From Superficieibacter sp. 1612_C1 (GTDB lineage Bacteria; Pseudomonadota; Gammaproteobacteria; Enterobacterales; Enterobacteriaceae): DNA of 64,000 bases. The translations under genes and the position numbers were made by a program. Of this stretch, positions 37,168 through 48,071 are shown piece after piece (position 1 is the first letter of the stretch; each line of letters opens with the position of its first letter). Below the pieces are notes generated by a model, which ran no database searches, had not been told where the DNA came from, and saw only the letters and a program-made list of their open reading frames with translations. The stretch lies in assembly GCF_015234305.1 (NCBI RefSeq), contig NZ_JADGMI010000007.1, forward strand, positions 105,227 through 169,226, in the 5' to 3' direction.

Positions 37168-38052
37168 ATGATTAATAAAATTTTTGCTCTACCTGTAATC
37201 GAACAGATAACCCCGGTTCTTTCTCAACGTCAGCTCGACGAGCTGGATGTGATCGTTGTTGACCATCCGCAGGTTAAAGCCTCCTTCGCCCTTCAGGGCG
37301 CACATCTGCTCTCCTGGAAACCGGCTGGTGAAGAGGAAGTCTTGTGGTTAAGCGGCAACACCCCGTTTAAAAACGGTGTGGCGCTGCGCGGCGGCGTTCC
37401 TGTGTGCTGGCCGTGGTTTGGCCCGGCTGAACAAAAAGGTCTGCCCTCCCATGGTTTTGCCCGCAATCTGCCGTGGACGCTAAAGGCACACAATGAAGAT
37501 GACAATGGCGTAGTGTTGACATTCGAACTTCAGAGCAGCGATGCGACACGCCAGTACTGGCCGCATGATTTCACGCTTTACGCCCGCTATAAGCTGGGTA
37601 AAACCTGTGAAATCGAGCTGGAAGCCCATGGCGAGTTTGAAACAACCTCCGCCCTGCATACGTACTTCAACGTTGGCGATATCAGCGCGGTGAAGGTCAG
37701 CGGCCTTGGCGATCGCTACATCGATAAAGTGAATGACGCGCAGGAAGGTGTACTGGCGGACGGCGTGCAGACCTTCCCGGATCGCACCGACCGCGTTTAC
37801 ATTAACCCGGAAGCCTGTAGCGTGATCCACGATGCGGCGCTTAACCGCAGTATTGAAGTGATTCATCATCACCATTGCAACGTAGTTGGCTGGAACCCTG
37901 GCCCGGCACTATCCGTCAGCATGGGCGATATGCCGGATGACGGCTATAAAACCTTTGTCTGCGTTGAAACGGCGTGCGCTACCGTTAAGCAGAAAGCCAG
38001 CGAAGAGAAGCCTTCTCGTCTGGCACAGACTATTCGCGTGGCTAAACGCTGA
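37168..38052 (+). CDS. yeaD: Putative glucose-6-phosphate 1-epimerase YeaD
   Basis: This 294-residue protein has an aldose-1-epimerase (galactose mutarotase) fold and belongs to the hexose-6-phosphate mutarotase group. Key parts are GVPVCWPWFGP, SHGFARNLPWTL (active-site His/Arg), the TYFNVGD segment and NVVGWNPGPALSISMGDMPDD-like residues. The start at 37168 has AGAGGA eleven bases upstream. It lies just behind gapA, as in E. coli, and fits central sugar metabolism. Confidence 0.93.
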   Translation: MINKIFALPVIEQITPVLSQRQLDELDVIVVDHPQVKASFALQGAHLLSWKPAGEEEVLWLSGNTPFKNGVALRGGVPVCWPWFGPAEQKGLPSHGFARNLPWTLKAHNEDDNGVVLTFELQSSDATRQYWPHDFTLYARYKLGKTCEIELEAHGEFETTSALHTYFNVGDISAVKVSGLGDRYIDKVNDAQEGVLADGVQTFPDRTDRVYINPEACSVIHDAALNRSIEVIHHHHCNVVGWNPGPALSVSMGDMPDDGYKTFVCVETACATVKQKASEEKPSRLAQTIRVAKR

Positions 38053-38097
38053 GTCTGCGTTATTTGTCGGGTGCGGCTTATCCGGCATGATGTATCT

Positions 38098-38127
38098 AAA
38101 AATGGCTACCCACCCGGTAGCCATTTA
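38098..38127. terminator. Bidirectional terminator between yeaD and yeaE
   Basis: AAATGGCTACC (from 38100) pairs with GGTAGCCATTT (to 38126) around a four-base loop. Flanking A and T runs serve both convergent genes. Confidence 0.85.
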
Positions 38128-38174
38128 GCTTTTAGCGTCTTGCTGGTGGCGGCTTCACCTTACCCGACCACATA

Positions 38175-39026
38175 TCAAACCACGTCCAGCGGCATTTTGC
38201 GCTGCGGGGCCGGAAACGCGCGGTCCAGCTTTGCCAGCTCATCTGCACTCAGTGTAATATTCAGCGCTTCGGCATTCTCTTTAACGTGCGCCACGCTCGA
38301 CGCTTTCGGGATCGCCATCACCCCCTGATGACTAATCACCCACGCCAGCAGAATTTGTGCCGCGCTGGCATTATGCGCCTGGGCAATATCCAGCACCGCG
38401 TTGTTATTCAGTAATCCGTTACGCAGACGACCGGCCTGTGCCAGCGGACAATAGGCCATCACCGGCAGCGACTGTTGCTGGCACCAGGGCAGCAAATCAT
38501 ATTCGATACCGCGCGAGGCCAGATGATAAAGCACCTGGTTGGTCGCACACTGTTGACCGCCGTCAACCTGCCACAGCTCCTGCATGTCATTGATGTCCAG
38601 ATTCGACACGCCCCAGCGGGCAATTTTTCCCTGTGCAATCAGCGTTTCCATCACCTCCACCGTTTCCGCCAGCGAATAATTTCCCCGCCAGTGCAGCAGA
38701 TACAAATCGAGATGATCGGTGCCTAAACGACGCAGGCTGGCTTCACAGGCGGCAATGGCTTTTTTACCCCCCGCGTTCCACGGATAGACTTTTGAGACCA
38801 GAAAGACCTTATCGCGAATGCCCTTCAGCGCCTCGCCCACCACCTCTTCCGCACCGCCGTCAGCGTACATTTCAGCGGTATCAATCAGCGTGAGTCCCTG
38901 CTCCACGCCAGCACGTAACGCGGCGACTTCAGCCGCGCGCTGGCTTCGGCTCTCTCCCATATACCACGTGCCCTGACCGATTGCCGGCAGCGTGGCCTGA
39001 TGACTAAAGTGAACGGATTTTGTCAT
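38175..39026 (-). CDS. yeaE: Aldo/keto reductase YeaE
   Basis: This 283-residue NADPH-dependent aldo-keto reductase is a homologue of E. coli YeaE, which reduces methylglyoxal. The catalytic tetrad is visible as Asp and Tyr in IDTAEMYADGGAEE, Lys in FLVSKVYPWNAG and His in YLLHWRGNY. I chose the ATG at 39026 because AGGAGG lies a few bases upstream. Its role next to glycolytic gapA/yeaD in methylglyoxal removal is plausible. Confidence 0.93.
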   Translation of the reverse strand: MTKSVHFSHQATLPAIGQGTWYMGESRSQRAAEVAALRAGVEQGLTLIDTAEMYADGGAEEVVGEALKGIRDKVFLVSKVYPWNAGGKKAIAACEASLRRLGTDHLDLYLLHWRGNYSLAETVEVMETLIAQGKIARWGVSNLDINDMQELWQVDGGQQCATNQVLYHLASRGIEYDLLPWCQQQSLPVMAYCPLAQAGRLRNGLLNNNAVLDIAQAHNASAAQILLAWVISHQGVMAIPKASSVAHVKENAEALNITLSADELAKLDRAFPAPQRKMPLDVV

Positions 39027-39120
39027 AGCTCCTCCTGAGATTTTTACTGCACCAGCATAATGCAAAACAGGGCATATTCGCCCTGTTTTGTCGCACAACA
39101 TGCCCTGTTAGTTTGCACTA

Positions 39121-39870
39121 TCAGAAACTGTAGGTTACCCCGGTAGAGAAGAGCCCGGACCAGGATTTATCAACCATCGGGCTGTCGGTCACTTCGTCCG
39201 ACAGGCGCGTATAGCGTCCGGAGCCGTAGATATTCCAGTTGTCGGTCAGGCTATAGTTAACGGCCAGTTCAACATACGGGTTCCAGCTGTCGTCAGGGTT
39301 ATAGCCCTTAAGCCCGCTGCGACGAGACTCCTTCCCGGAAACACCATAGTAGTAGTCGTTCTGGTTTTCGCTGCTCCACTCCACCCCGATACCTGGGGTG
39401 ATATGCAGGCGATCGTTGGTGTAGCGGTAAAGCCATGCCACATCACCGGTGAAGCCATTACTGTTATCCAGCGTATCGCCCGCAAACGTAGTGCGCAGGA
39501 AGCCGTATGGCGTTTCATGAATATAGGTCAGCCCCGCCATTACCGTGGAGCGACGGCGATCGAGCTGGCGCAACTGGTTGTTGTCGCTGTCGTGAGGTTT
39601 GAAATGCAGCGGCGAATAGTACGCTGTAATGGAGAGTTTATCGGTCTTGTCATTCCACAAATAGTAACCGCCGCCGAGGCCACGGAACCAGAAATCATCG
39701 CCCTCATAAGCGACTACCGGTACAGGATAAACATCGTCGTCATATTGCTTGTAGGGGTTTTGTACGACGCCGACACCCGCGCCCACTGTCCAGGGGCCTG
39801 CTGCTGCCTGCGCAACGGAAGCCGAAGAAGCAATTAGCACACCCAGTGCCACAAGTTTGAATTTAGTCAC
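39121..39870 (-). CDS. mipA: MltA-interacting outer membrane protein MipA
   Basis: This 249-residue precursor has a Sec signal peptide cut after AQA (about residue 22). The mature part is a beta-barrel with alternating aromatic strands and a terminal Phe (TGVTYSF). In E. coli MipA bridges MltA and PBP1B in peptidoglycan synthesis. A 431 bp gap separates it from divergent yeaG and holds both promoters. Confidence 0.94.
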   Translation of the reverse strand: MTKFKLVALGVLIASSASVAQAAAGPWTVGAGVGVVQNPYKQYDDDVYPVPVVAYEGDDFWFRGLGGGYYLWNDKTDKLSITAYYSPLHFKPHDSDNNQLRQLDRRRSTVMAGLTYIHETPYGFLRTTFAGDTLDNSNGFTGDVAWLYRYTNDRLHITPGIGVEWSSENQNDYYYGVSGKESRRSGLKGYNPDDSWNPYVELAVNYSLTDNWNIYGSGRYTRLSDEVTDSPMVDKSWSGLFSTGVTYSF

Positions 39871-40184
39871 AATTCGCTCTTTCCTGTATCAAATTATCCG
39901 CTGAAGGAGTGTAACCGCCCTTTACTCACATCCCAAATTATTTACAAGAACCTTACTTAGACAAACGTTTTAGCATGATTGCCGCTAATGACAAAAGGTT
40001 TGCATATTCGTGACATCACCATGACGCAAGGCCAATGTTCTTCAGCCTGAAGGAATTTTTTAATGATGAGTTATTGATATGTCATTGAAATTGGGCCTGG
40101 CTCGCAGGCAAGTTTTGCAAATGCCATCTACGCTTTATTGAGAAGGTGTATCGCCGGGCACATCGACTTTTGGCCTCCTCTAAC

Positions 40185-40201
40185 TTGGCATAATGGTTGC
40201 T
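40185..40201 (+). promoter_or_regulatory. Sigma-54 promoter of yeaG-yeaH
   Basis: TTGGCATAATGGTTGCT is a perfect match to the -24/-12 core (TTGGCA-N7-TTGC family). It lies 101 bp upstream of the yeaG ATG. E. coli yeaGH is in the nitrogen-starvation regulon, consistent with this site. Confidence 0.85.
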
Positions 40202-40301
40202 GGAGTGTGAATGAGCGTGGCTCAGCCTACCTCTTCCGGGAGCCTCTACTATTCATATGAACGGCTCTTTTACCTGTGCTAAAACGAAAGGACGGCATGC
40301 C

Positions 40302-42236
40302 ATGAATATATTCGATCACTACCGCCAGCGTTATGAAGCTGCCAAGGACGAAGAGTTCACATTGCAGGAATTTCTTACTATTTGCCGCCAGGATCGTAGC
40401 GCCTACGCCAATGCGGCGGAGCGGCTATTGACGGCAATCGGTGAGCCAGTGATGGTTGATACTGCTCAGGAGCCACGGCTATCTCGTCTCTTTTCGAACC
40501 GGGTTATCGCACGCTATCCGGCCTTTGAGGAGTTTTACGGTATGGAAGAGGCCATTGAGCAGATTGTTTCGTACCTGAAACATGCCGCTCAGGGCCTGGA
40601 AGAGAAAAAGCAGATCCTCTATCTGCTGGGGCCGGTTGGCGGCGGTAAATCGTCGCTGGCAGAACGACTGAAAGCGCTCATGCAGCGCGTGCCGATCTAT
40701 GTGCTGAGCGCTGACGGCGAACGCAGCCCGGTTAACGATCATCCGCTGTGTCTGTTTAATCCACAGGAAGACGCGCAAATTCTGGATAAAGAGTACGGCA
40801 TTCCGCGCCGCTATCTCGGCACGATTATGTCGCCGTGGGCCGCGAAACGCCTGCATGAATTTGGCGGCGATATCACGAAATTCCGCGTGGTAAAAGTGTG
40901 GCCTTCCATTCTCGAACAGATTGCGATTGCCAAAACTGAACCTGGCGACGAGAACAACCAGGACATTTCGGCGCTGGTGGGTAAAGTGGACATCCGTAAA
41001 CTGGAAAACCATGCCCAGAACGATCCTGATGCCTATGGCTATTCCGGGGCGCTGTGCCGGGCTAACCAGGGGATCATGGAGTTCGTCGAAATGTTTAAAG
41101 CGCCGATCAAGGTGCTGCACCCCCTGCTGACGGCGACGCAGGAAGGTAACTACAACGGTACAGAGGGGATCTCCGCCCTGCCGTTTAACGGAATTATCCT
41201 CGCCCACTCGAACGAATCTGAATGGGTGACGTTCCGTAATAACAAAAACAATGAGGCGTTTCTTGACCGTGTGTACATTGTTAAGGTGCCTTACTGCCTG
41301 CGGATTTCTGAAGAGATCAAAATCTACGAGAAACTGCTTAATCACAGTGAGCTGACCCATGCGCCGTGCGCACCGGGTACGCTGGAAACGCTGGCCCGCT
41401 TTACCATCCTTTCGCGCCTGAAAGAGCCGGAAAACTCCAGCACCTACTCCAAAATGCGCGTCTATGATGGTGAGAGCCTGAAGGACACCGACCCGAAAGC
41501 GAAGTCTTATCAGGAGTACCGGGATTACGCCGGGGTGGACGAGGGCATGAACGGTCTCTCGACCCGTTTCGCCTTTAAAATCCTGTCTCGCGTTTTCAAC
41601 TTTGATCACGCGGAGGTCGCGGCAAACCCGGTGCATCTTTTCTACGTACTGGAGCAGCAGATCGAACGTGAGCAGTTCCCGCAGGAGCTGGCAGAGCGCT
41701 ATCTTGAATTCCTGAAAGGGTATCTGATCCCGAAATATGCCGAATTTATCGGCAAAGAGATCCAGACGGCCTATCTGGAATCCTACTCCGAATATGGGCA
41801 GAACATTTTCGATCGTTATGTCACGTATGCGGATTTCTGGATCCAGGATCAGGAGTATCGCGATCCCGATACCGGCCAGCTTTTTGATCGTGAATCGCTT
41901 AATGCCGAGCTGGAAAAAATCGAGAAGCCTGCCGGGATCAGTAACCCGAAAGACTTCCGTAATGAAATCGTTAACTTCGTACTGCGTGCCAGGGCGAATA
42001 ACAGCGGACGTAATCCAAACTGGACCAGCTACGAGAAACTGCGCACGGTTATTGAGAAGAAAATGTTCTCTAATACCGAAGAGCTGCTGCCGGTGATCTC
42101 GTTTAACGCCAAGACCTCGACCGACGAGCAGAAAAAGCATGACGATTTTGTCGACCGGATGATGGAGAAAGGCTATACCCGTAAACAGGTTCGCCTGTTG
42201 TGCGAATGGTATCTGCGGGTACGTAAATCATCATAA
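40302..42236 (+). CDS. yeaG: Serine protein kinase-like ATPase YeaG (PrkA family)
   Basis: This 644-residue PrkA family protein has an AAA+-type N-terminal half with Walker A GPVGGGKSS (110-118) and a C-terminal PrkA kinase-like domain (about 400-640). In E. coli it acts in sustained nitrogen starvation and stationary phase. I chose the ATG at 40302 because AAAGGACGG lies upstream; an earlier in-frame start at 40257 has none. It is followed by yeaH after 109 bp, the conserved yeaG-yeaH pair. Confidence 0.96.
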   Translation: MNIFDHYRQRYEAAKDEEFTLQEFLTICRQDRSAYANAAERLLTAIGEPVMVDTAQEPRLSRLFSNRVIARYPAFEEFYGMEEAIEQIVSYLKHAAQGLEEKKQILYLLGPVGGGKSSLAERLKALMQRVPIYVLSADGERSPVNDHPLCLFNPQEDAQILDKEYGIPRRYLGTIMSPWAAKRLHEFGGDITKFRVVKVWPSILEQIAIAKTEPGDENNQDISALVGKVDIRKLENHAQNDPDAYGYSGALCRANQGIMEFVEMFKAPIKVLHPLLTATQEGNYNGTEGISALPFNGIILAHSNESEWVTFRNNKNNEAFLDRVYIVKVPYCLRISEEIKIYEKLLNHSELTHAPCAPGTLETLARFTILSRLKEPENSSTYSKMRVYDGESLKDTDPKAKSYQEYRDYAGVDEGMNGLSTRFAFKILSRVFNFDHAEVAANPVHLFYVLEQQIEREQFPQELAERYLEFLKGYLIPKYAEFIGKEIQTAYLESYSEYGQNIFDRYVTYADFWIQDQEYRDPDTGQLFDRESLNAELEKIEKPAGISNPKDFRNEIVNFVLRARANNSGRNPNWTSYEKLRTVIEKKMFSNTEELLPVISFNAKTSTDEQKKHDDFVDRMMEKGYTRKQVRLLCEWYLRVRKSS

Positions 42237-42242
42237 TACTAA

Positions 42243-42268
42243 CGCCCGGCAGCGTGATGCTCGCCGGG
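42243..42268. repeat. REP-like hairpin between yeaG and yeaH
   Basis: GCCCGGC (from 42244) and GCCGGGC (to 42269) bracket AGCGTGATGCTC. It resembles a repetitive extragenic palindrome but lacks the full E. coli consensus. It may stabilise yeaG mRNA ahead of yeaH. Confidence 0.5.
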
Positions 42269-42318
42269 CCTGAATAAAGATGCGATCTCAGGGCCCTGGT
42301 TCCTGAGACGCAGCGTGA

Positions 42319-43629
<1,311 letters not shown>

Positions 43630-43660
43630 CGTTACACCCCGCGCCGATGCGCGGGGGATA

Positions 43661-44431
43661 TTACTGCCCTTTAACAGAACAGCAGGCGATATAGTTGAGG
43701 TGTCTGCGCTGCGACCGGAAAAAACGAAACATCCCCACAAAGCGGCTGCGGTTCTCGCGGTAGCGTAATCCGTTAAAAACAATTCTGATTGCGCCTTTAA
43801 GCCCTTCATCGCGGATTAACCCTTGCGGTGACATCAGCGACATTTGCCCCTGATGCTGCTTCACTTCGGCAAAACCCGATGCCAGTAAAATATCCCGCCA
43901 GCCCTTTTTCGTCATTGGACTGACATTGGATTTCACCACCTGCTGAAGCTGGCTTTGCTGCTCCTCAGCCAGCCGTCCGGCGGTAAACATAATATCGTGG
44001 GTTAACAGGCGTCCGCCGGGCTTTAAAACCCGATAATATTCGGCGAGTAATTTCGCTTTGGCTTTGTCAGCGTACATGGTCAGCATGGCTTCGTTAATCA
44101 CCACGTCAAAGCTGTTATCGGCGAAGGGCAGACTATTCGCGTTGGCGGGCATAACCTGAATATGATCTTCAAGTCCCTGCGCCGCGACGTTATTCTTCGC
44201 CTTCGCCAGCGCGTCCTTATCCATATCAACGGCTGTGACATGACAGCCATAGCGTTGCACCAGTTCAATCGCCGTCGTCGCCATATTACAGGCCACTTCC
44301 AGAACCCGGCTTTCCGGCGTTAATTGCGCCTGGCTGAACAGCCATTCGGTCGCCTCTGTGCCGCCGGGACGCAAACGCGTTTTGCCAAGACTGGCCAGAA
44401 AAGTATGCCCTGCTTTTTCATGAATACTCAT
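43661..44431 (-). CDS. Class I SAM-dependent methyltransferase
   Basis: This 256-residue protein has a Rossmann-type SAM fold with motif I LEVACNMATTAIEL (about residue 42) and post-I VTAVDMDKDALAKAK, then VVINEAMLTMYADKAK and a post-motif LKPGGRLLTHDI. The central Cys-Asn in motif I replaces the usual glycine-rich DxGxG and is typical of a subgroup. The substrate is unknown; ubiquinone/menaquinone and tocopherol-type methylases share this fold. It is not at this position in K-12. The convergent neighbour is yeaH. Confidence 0.8.
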   Translation of the reverse strand: MSIHEKAGHTFLASLGKTRLRPGGTEATEWLFSQAQLTPESRVLEVACNMATTAIELVQRYGCHVTAVDMDKDALAKAKNNVAAQGLEDHIQVMPANANSLPFADNSFDVVINEAMLTMYADKAKAKLLAEYYRVLKPGGRLLTHDIMFTAGRLAEEQQSQLQQVVKSNVSPMTKKGWRDILLASGFAEVKQHQGQMSLMSPQGLIRDEGLKGAIRIVFNGLRYRENRSRFVGMFRFFRSQRRHLNYIACCSVKGQ

Positions 44432-44633
44432 TTATCCCCTCCCCATCATAAGATGCATCATGAATACAACATTACCAGCGTAGCGATAAAAATGAGAATG
44501 ATTTTTATTTTTACTGGGATAGCCGTCGACTGATTATTTAACCGGAAGCATCAGCGGGTAAAAAAAGCCTGTTTACTCACGGGTATGTGCGTAAAATGAG
44601 CATGCTTATTATTTTTCGGCAAGGAAAACTACG

Positions 44634-45080
44634 ATGTTTGATGTCACACTGCTTGTCCTGCTGGGGCTGGCAGCTCTGGGGTTTGTCAGCCATAACACTA
44701 CCGTCGCCGTTTCTATTCTGGTGCTGATTATTGTCCGGGTGACGCCGCTGAGCACCTTTTTTCCGTGGATTGAAAAGCAAGGGCTGACCATCGGGATCAT
44801 CATCCTGACGATTGGCGTTATGGCCCCTATCGCCAGCGGCACCCTGCCGCCGTCCACGCTGCTTCACTCGTTTGTGAACTGGAAATCGCTGATTGCCATC
44901 GCCGTAGGGGTGTTTGTTTCCTGGCTGGGCGGGCGCGGCGTAACGCTGATGGGGAGCCAGCCGCAACTGGTCGCCGGCCTGCTGGTGGGAACGGTACTGG
45001 GCGTGGCACTGTTTCGCGGCGTGCCTGTGGGGCCGTTGATCGCTGCCGGGCTGGTCTCGCTGGTCATCGGAAAGCAGTAG
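44634..45080 (+). CDS. yeaL: DUF441 membrane protein YeaL
   Basis: This 148-residue protein has four hydrophobic segments (about 5-25, 50-70, 80-100, 115-145) and matches E. coli YeaL almost entirely. The conserved [21 protein letters not shown] segment is the DUF441 signature. Function is unknown. The ATG follows AAGGAAAACTACG. The next gene, nimT, starts 63 bp on and may be cotranscribed. Confidence 0.93.
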   Translation: MFDVTLLVLLGLAALGFVSHNTTVAVSILVLIIVRVTPLSTFFPWIEKQGLTIGIIILTIGVMAPIASGTLPPSTLLHSFVNWKSLIAIAVGVFVSWLGGRGVTLMGSQPQLVAGLLVGTVLGVALFRGVPVGPLIAAGLVSLVIGKQ

Positions 45081-45143
45081 TCCCTTTTCATATCTGGCGT
45101 AGACAAGTTGTATTACGCCTTCGTTTTATCTGTAGAGAAATTT

Positions 45144-46331
45144 ATGTCTTCTGTTCTTCCTGATTCAGGCCGCCGCGGCATCCTGCTCATTGCCGGTATT
45201 CTGATGATTGCGACTACCCTGCGCGTAACCTTTACCGGCGCGGCACCGCTGCTTGACGCTATTCGCGCGGAATATGGTCTCACCACCGCGCAGACCGGCC
45301 TCCTCACCACACTTCCGCTGCTGGCCTTTGGCCTGATCTCCCCGCTGGCCGCAGGCGTGGCGCGTCGTTTTGGTATGGAGCGTAGCCTGTTTGCTGCGAT
45401 GCTGCTGATTTGCGCCGGGATCGCCATCCGTTCCCTGCCCTCGCCTCTATTTTTGTTCGCGGGTACGGCCATTATTGGCTGCGGCATTGCGCTGGGTAAT
45501 GTCCTGCTTCCGGGCCTTATTAAGCGTGATTTCTCACAGCACGTGGCGAAAATGACCGGCGCTTATTCGCTGACCATGGGTGGCGCGGCGGCATTAGGCT
45601 CGGCGCTGGTGGTGCCGCTGGCGTTAAGCGGTTTTGGCTGGCGCGGGGCGCTGCTGATGCTGATGGTGTTTCCGTTGCTGGCGTTTTTGCTCTGGCTCCC
45701 CCAATGGCGTCAACAACAGCTCGTATCGTTGACGTCCTCACGCATGCAGCACAGCCGGGGGATCTGGCGTTCAGCGCTCGCCTGGCAGGTGACGCTATTT
45801 TTAGGCATTAACTCGCTGATTTATTATGTGATTATCGGCTGGCTACCCGCCATTCTGATTGGCCAGGGTTATAGCGAAGCGCAGGCGGGATCGCTGCACG
45901 GCCTGCTGCAACTGGCGACGGCGGTTCCGGGTCTGGCCATTCCGCTGATTTTACATAAACTTCGCGATCAGCGTGGGATCGCCGCGCTGGTGGCTTTGCT
46001 GTGCGCCGTCAGCGCGGCGGGGTACTGGTTCTTTCCGCAAAGCGCCGTGCTGTGGACGCTGCTTTTTGGCTTTGGGTCCGGTGCCACGATGATCCTTGGC
46101 TTGACCTTTATTGGCCTGCGCGCCCGCTCTGCACACCAGGCGGCAGCGCTTTCCGGCATGGCGCAGGCGGTGGGTTATCTGCTTGCGGCCTGTGGTCCAC
46201 CGCTGATGGGTAAAATTCACGATGCCAGCGGCGACTGGCATGTGCCGCTGCTGGCCTGCGCGGTGTTGTCCATCGCGATGGCCGTTTTCGGTGCCCTCGC
46301 CGGACGCGATCGGGAAATTAACGTGAATTAA
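45144..46331 (+). CDS. nimT: MFS exporter NimT (YeaN), CynX/NimT family
   Basis: This 395-residue MFS transporter of the CynX/NimT family has twelve helices and is closely similar to E. coli NimT, which exports 2-nitroimidazole. Characteristic segments include MIATTLRVTFTGAAPLLD, GIALGNVLLPGLIKRD and GLTFIGLRARSAHQAAAL. In E. coli nimT sits next to its AraC regulator nimR, and no such gene is visible here, so control must differ. I chose the ATG at 45144; the upstream in-frame extension is unlike the family. The stop overlaps the end of the convergent amidotransferase by four bases. Confidence 0.9.
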   Translation: MSSVLPDSGRRGILLIAGILMIATTLRVTFTGAAPLLDAIRAEYGLTTAQTGLLTTLPLLAFGLISPLAAGVARRFGMERSLFAAMLLICAGIAIRSLPSPLFLFAGTAIIGCGIALGNVLLPGLIKRDFSQHVAKMTGAYSLTMGGAAALGSALVVPLALSGFGWRGALLMLMVFPLLAFLLWLPQWRQQQLVSLTSSRMQHSRGIWRSALAWQVTLFLGINSLIYYVIIGWLPAILIGQGYSEAQAGSLHGLLQLATAVPGLAIPLILHKLRDQRGIAALVALLCAVSAAGYWFFPQSAVLWTLLFGFGSGATMILGLTFIGLRARSAHQAAALSGMAQAVGYLLAACGPPLMGKIHDASGDWHVPLLACAVLSIAMAVFGALAGRDREINVN

Positions 46332-47020
46332 TGGCTGGCGGCATATAGCAGCGCCTGCACCAGCGGTGCGGGTCGCCCTGCCAGCGCATTGCGCTCATGC
46401 TGAAAGAGCGTTGCGACAAAAAACGGGTGGGTCACGAGTTCAACCGCCCGGATTTCCCCCTCCTCATCCCAGCCGGTCACATGCAATGGCTCATTTTCAA
46501 GCGCCAGTGCGAAATCCGCCGCGATGCCGTAATTGCAGTGATACCCCTCTTCAATACTCTCTTTGCCATAAGCCCGGGCGATATGGGTATTAGCACGCAG
46601 CTCAATAACATCGTTTTTTTCGACCAGCGAACAGGCCAAAGGCGCAATAACCATTCTTCCTTCGTTATCCATTTCGGCATGAGCGGCGTCCTCCCAGCCC
46701 ATCACGTTGCGCGCGTATTCCAGAATGGCATGCTGAAAACCACCGCAGGTTCCGAGGAAGGGGATCGCGTTTTGCCGGGCATAGCGCGCGGCAAGCAGTG
46801 CACCATCGATATTTTCATAGGGACTGGCTGGCACCAGCCAGATGGCATCATACCCCGCCAGATGGTCTTCGCTTTTAATATCACGGGTGGCTAACCAGTG
46901 ATATTGCGCAGCTATATCCAGCACGGCAGCGGCATCATCAATAGCCAGCGGGATCGCCTGATGAGCAATGACATCGGCATTATAATCACCGACAAGTGCA
47001 ATACGCAGAGAGGAATTCAT
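46328..47020 (-). CDS. CTP synthase-like glutamine amidotransferase domain protein
   Basis: This 230-residue protein has the class I glutamine amidotransferase fold and resembles the C-terminal half of CTP synthase, without its synthetase domain. The nucleophile lies in FLGTCGGFQHAI (Cys near 95), and the His in VTHPFFVATLFQHE with a following Glu completes a likely triad. It may act with a partner synthetase or as a free hydrolase; its substrate is unknown. It is divergent from the DUF523 gene with 174 bp between them. Confidence 0.82.
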   Translation of the reverse strand: MNSSLRIALVGDYNADVIAHQAIPLAIDDAAAVLDIAAQYHWLATRDIKSEDHLAGYDAIWLVPASPYENIDGALLAARYARQNAIPFLGTCGGFQHAILEYARNVMGWEDAAHAEMDNEGRMVIAPLACSLVEKNDVIELRANTHIARAYGKESIEEGYHCNYGIAADFALALENEPLHVTGWDEEGEIRAVELVTHPFFVATLFQHERNALAGRPAPLVQALLYAASH

Positions 47021-47194
47021 GAGGAGTACCTTATGTCTGAACGGAAAACGGACAACACAAGGAACCTCACATTAGCGATCTTTTCACTTAAAGACAATAC
47101 CTTAATTCAGGCGGTTGGCGGCGGGCCGTGGTGCTGTATTGTGCGCATGGGATGTACTACTCTTGAGGTCATGTATGACATTGCTGGACGCGGA

Positions 47195-47719
47195 ATGAAA
47201 AATAAGTTACTGGTGAGCGCCTGTTTGATGGGATTTAGCGTTCGCTACAATGGCAGCGAAAAAGCCAACCTGACGACACAACTTGCCCGCTGGCAGCGCG
47301 AAGGTCGGGTCGTCATCCACTGCCCGGAACTGGCGGCCGGACTACCCACTCCCCGCCTGCCGGCAGAAATCGTCTCTGCCGATGGCGCGGATGTGATGGG
47401 CCATCGTGCACGGATTATTGAAAATGATGGTCGGGATGTGACCGCCCATTATCAGCTGGCCGCCTGGCTGGCACTGCAAACGGCGATGGAACAGCACTGC
47501 GGTGCAGCGCTGCTGACCGACGGCAGCCCGACCTGCGGCAGCCAGTTTATCTATGACGGCAGCTTCAGCGGTATCCGCAAAGCAGGTATGGGCGTCGCCG
47601 CTGCGCTGCTGCGTGAACATGGGATCGCCATTTTTTCTGAACGGCAGATCCCGGCGCTCATCGCATGGATGGAGAAAACGGAGGAGGAGTATGATCCAGT
47701 GTCAACGCGTATACGATGA
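47195..47719 (+). CDS. DUF523 domain protein
   Basis: This 174-residue protein belongs to the DUF523 family. The N-terminal LVSACLMGFSVRYNG and the pair CPELAAGLPTPRLPAEI and LTDGSPTCGSQFIYDG are its signature. Cysteines in these motifs suggest a metal or redox role, but no reaction is known. I chose the ATG at 47195 because it matches family starts. The 3' end overlaps the yeaO start by 29 bases, so both are probably cotranscribed. Confidence 0.82.
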   Translation: MKNKLLVSACLMGFSVRYNGSEKANLTTQLARWQREGRVVIHCPELAAGLPTPRLPAEIVSADGADVMGHRARIIENDGRDVTAHYQLAAWLALQTAMEQHCGAALLTDGSPTCGSQFIYDGSFSGIRKAGMGVAAALLREHGIAIFSERQIPALIAWMEKTEEEYDPVSTRIR

Positions 47720-48071
47720 TCCCGCCCCGAATGACGGTTATCGCGTACTGGTCGACAGGCTCTGGCCGCGGGGTATAAAGAAAGAGGCGCTGCCGTGCGA
47801 TGAGTGGTGTAAAGAGCTCGCCCCCTCAGCTGAACTGCGTAAAGCCCTGCACAGCGAGGTGATCGACTTTGCCACTTTCAGCCAGCACTACCGCGATGAA
47901 CTGGCCTCGCGCCATGATGAAGGATTACGTCTTCTTCACCAGGCCGGTGAGCAGAAACTTACCCTGCTTTATGCCGCAAAAAATACCCGCCAGAATCATG
48001 CGCTGATTCTGGCGGACTGGCTTAATGCGTTGAGGGATGATCGCGCCGCCACAGCTCCCACTCGTCGATAG
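47691..48071 (+). CDS. yeaO: DUF488 family protein YeaO
   Basis: This 126-residue protein matches E. coli YeaO except for a slightly longer tail. The DUF488 signature GYRVLVDRLWPRGIKKE and LTLLYAAKNTRQNHA are intact. Function is unknown. The strong GGAGGAGG directly before the ATG at 47691 fixes the start. The 3' end overlaps the convergent yoaF gene by 50 bases. Confidence 0.9.
   Translation: MIQCQRVYDDPAPNDGYRVLVDRLWPRGIKKEALPCDEWCKELAPSAELRKALHSEVIDFATFSQHYRDELASRHDEGLRLLHQAGEQKLTLLYAAKNTRQNHALILADWLNALRDDRAATAPTRR

Noticed and set aside
40479..42140. 553-codon frame antisense to yeaG
   Set aside because: It is a shadow of the YeaG codon pattern and matches no family.
42243..42268. CRISPR-like or REP array
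   Set aside because: Only one hairpin is present, with no repeated spacing, and no CRISPR array was seen anywhere in the window.
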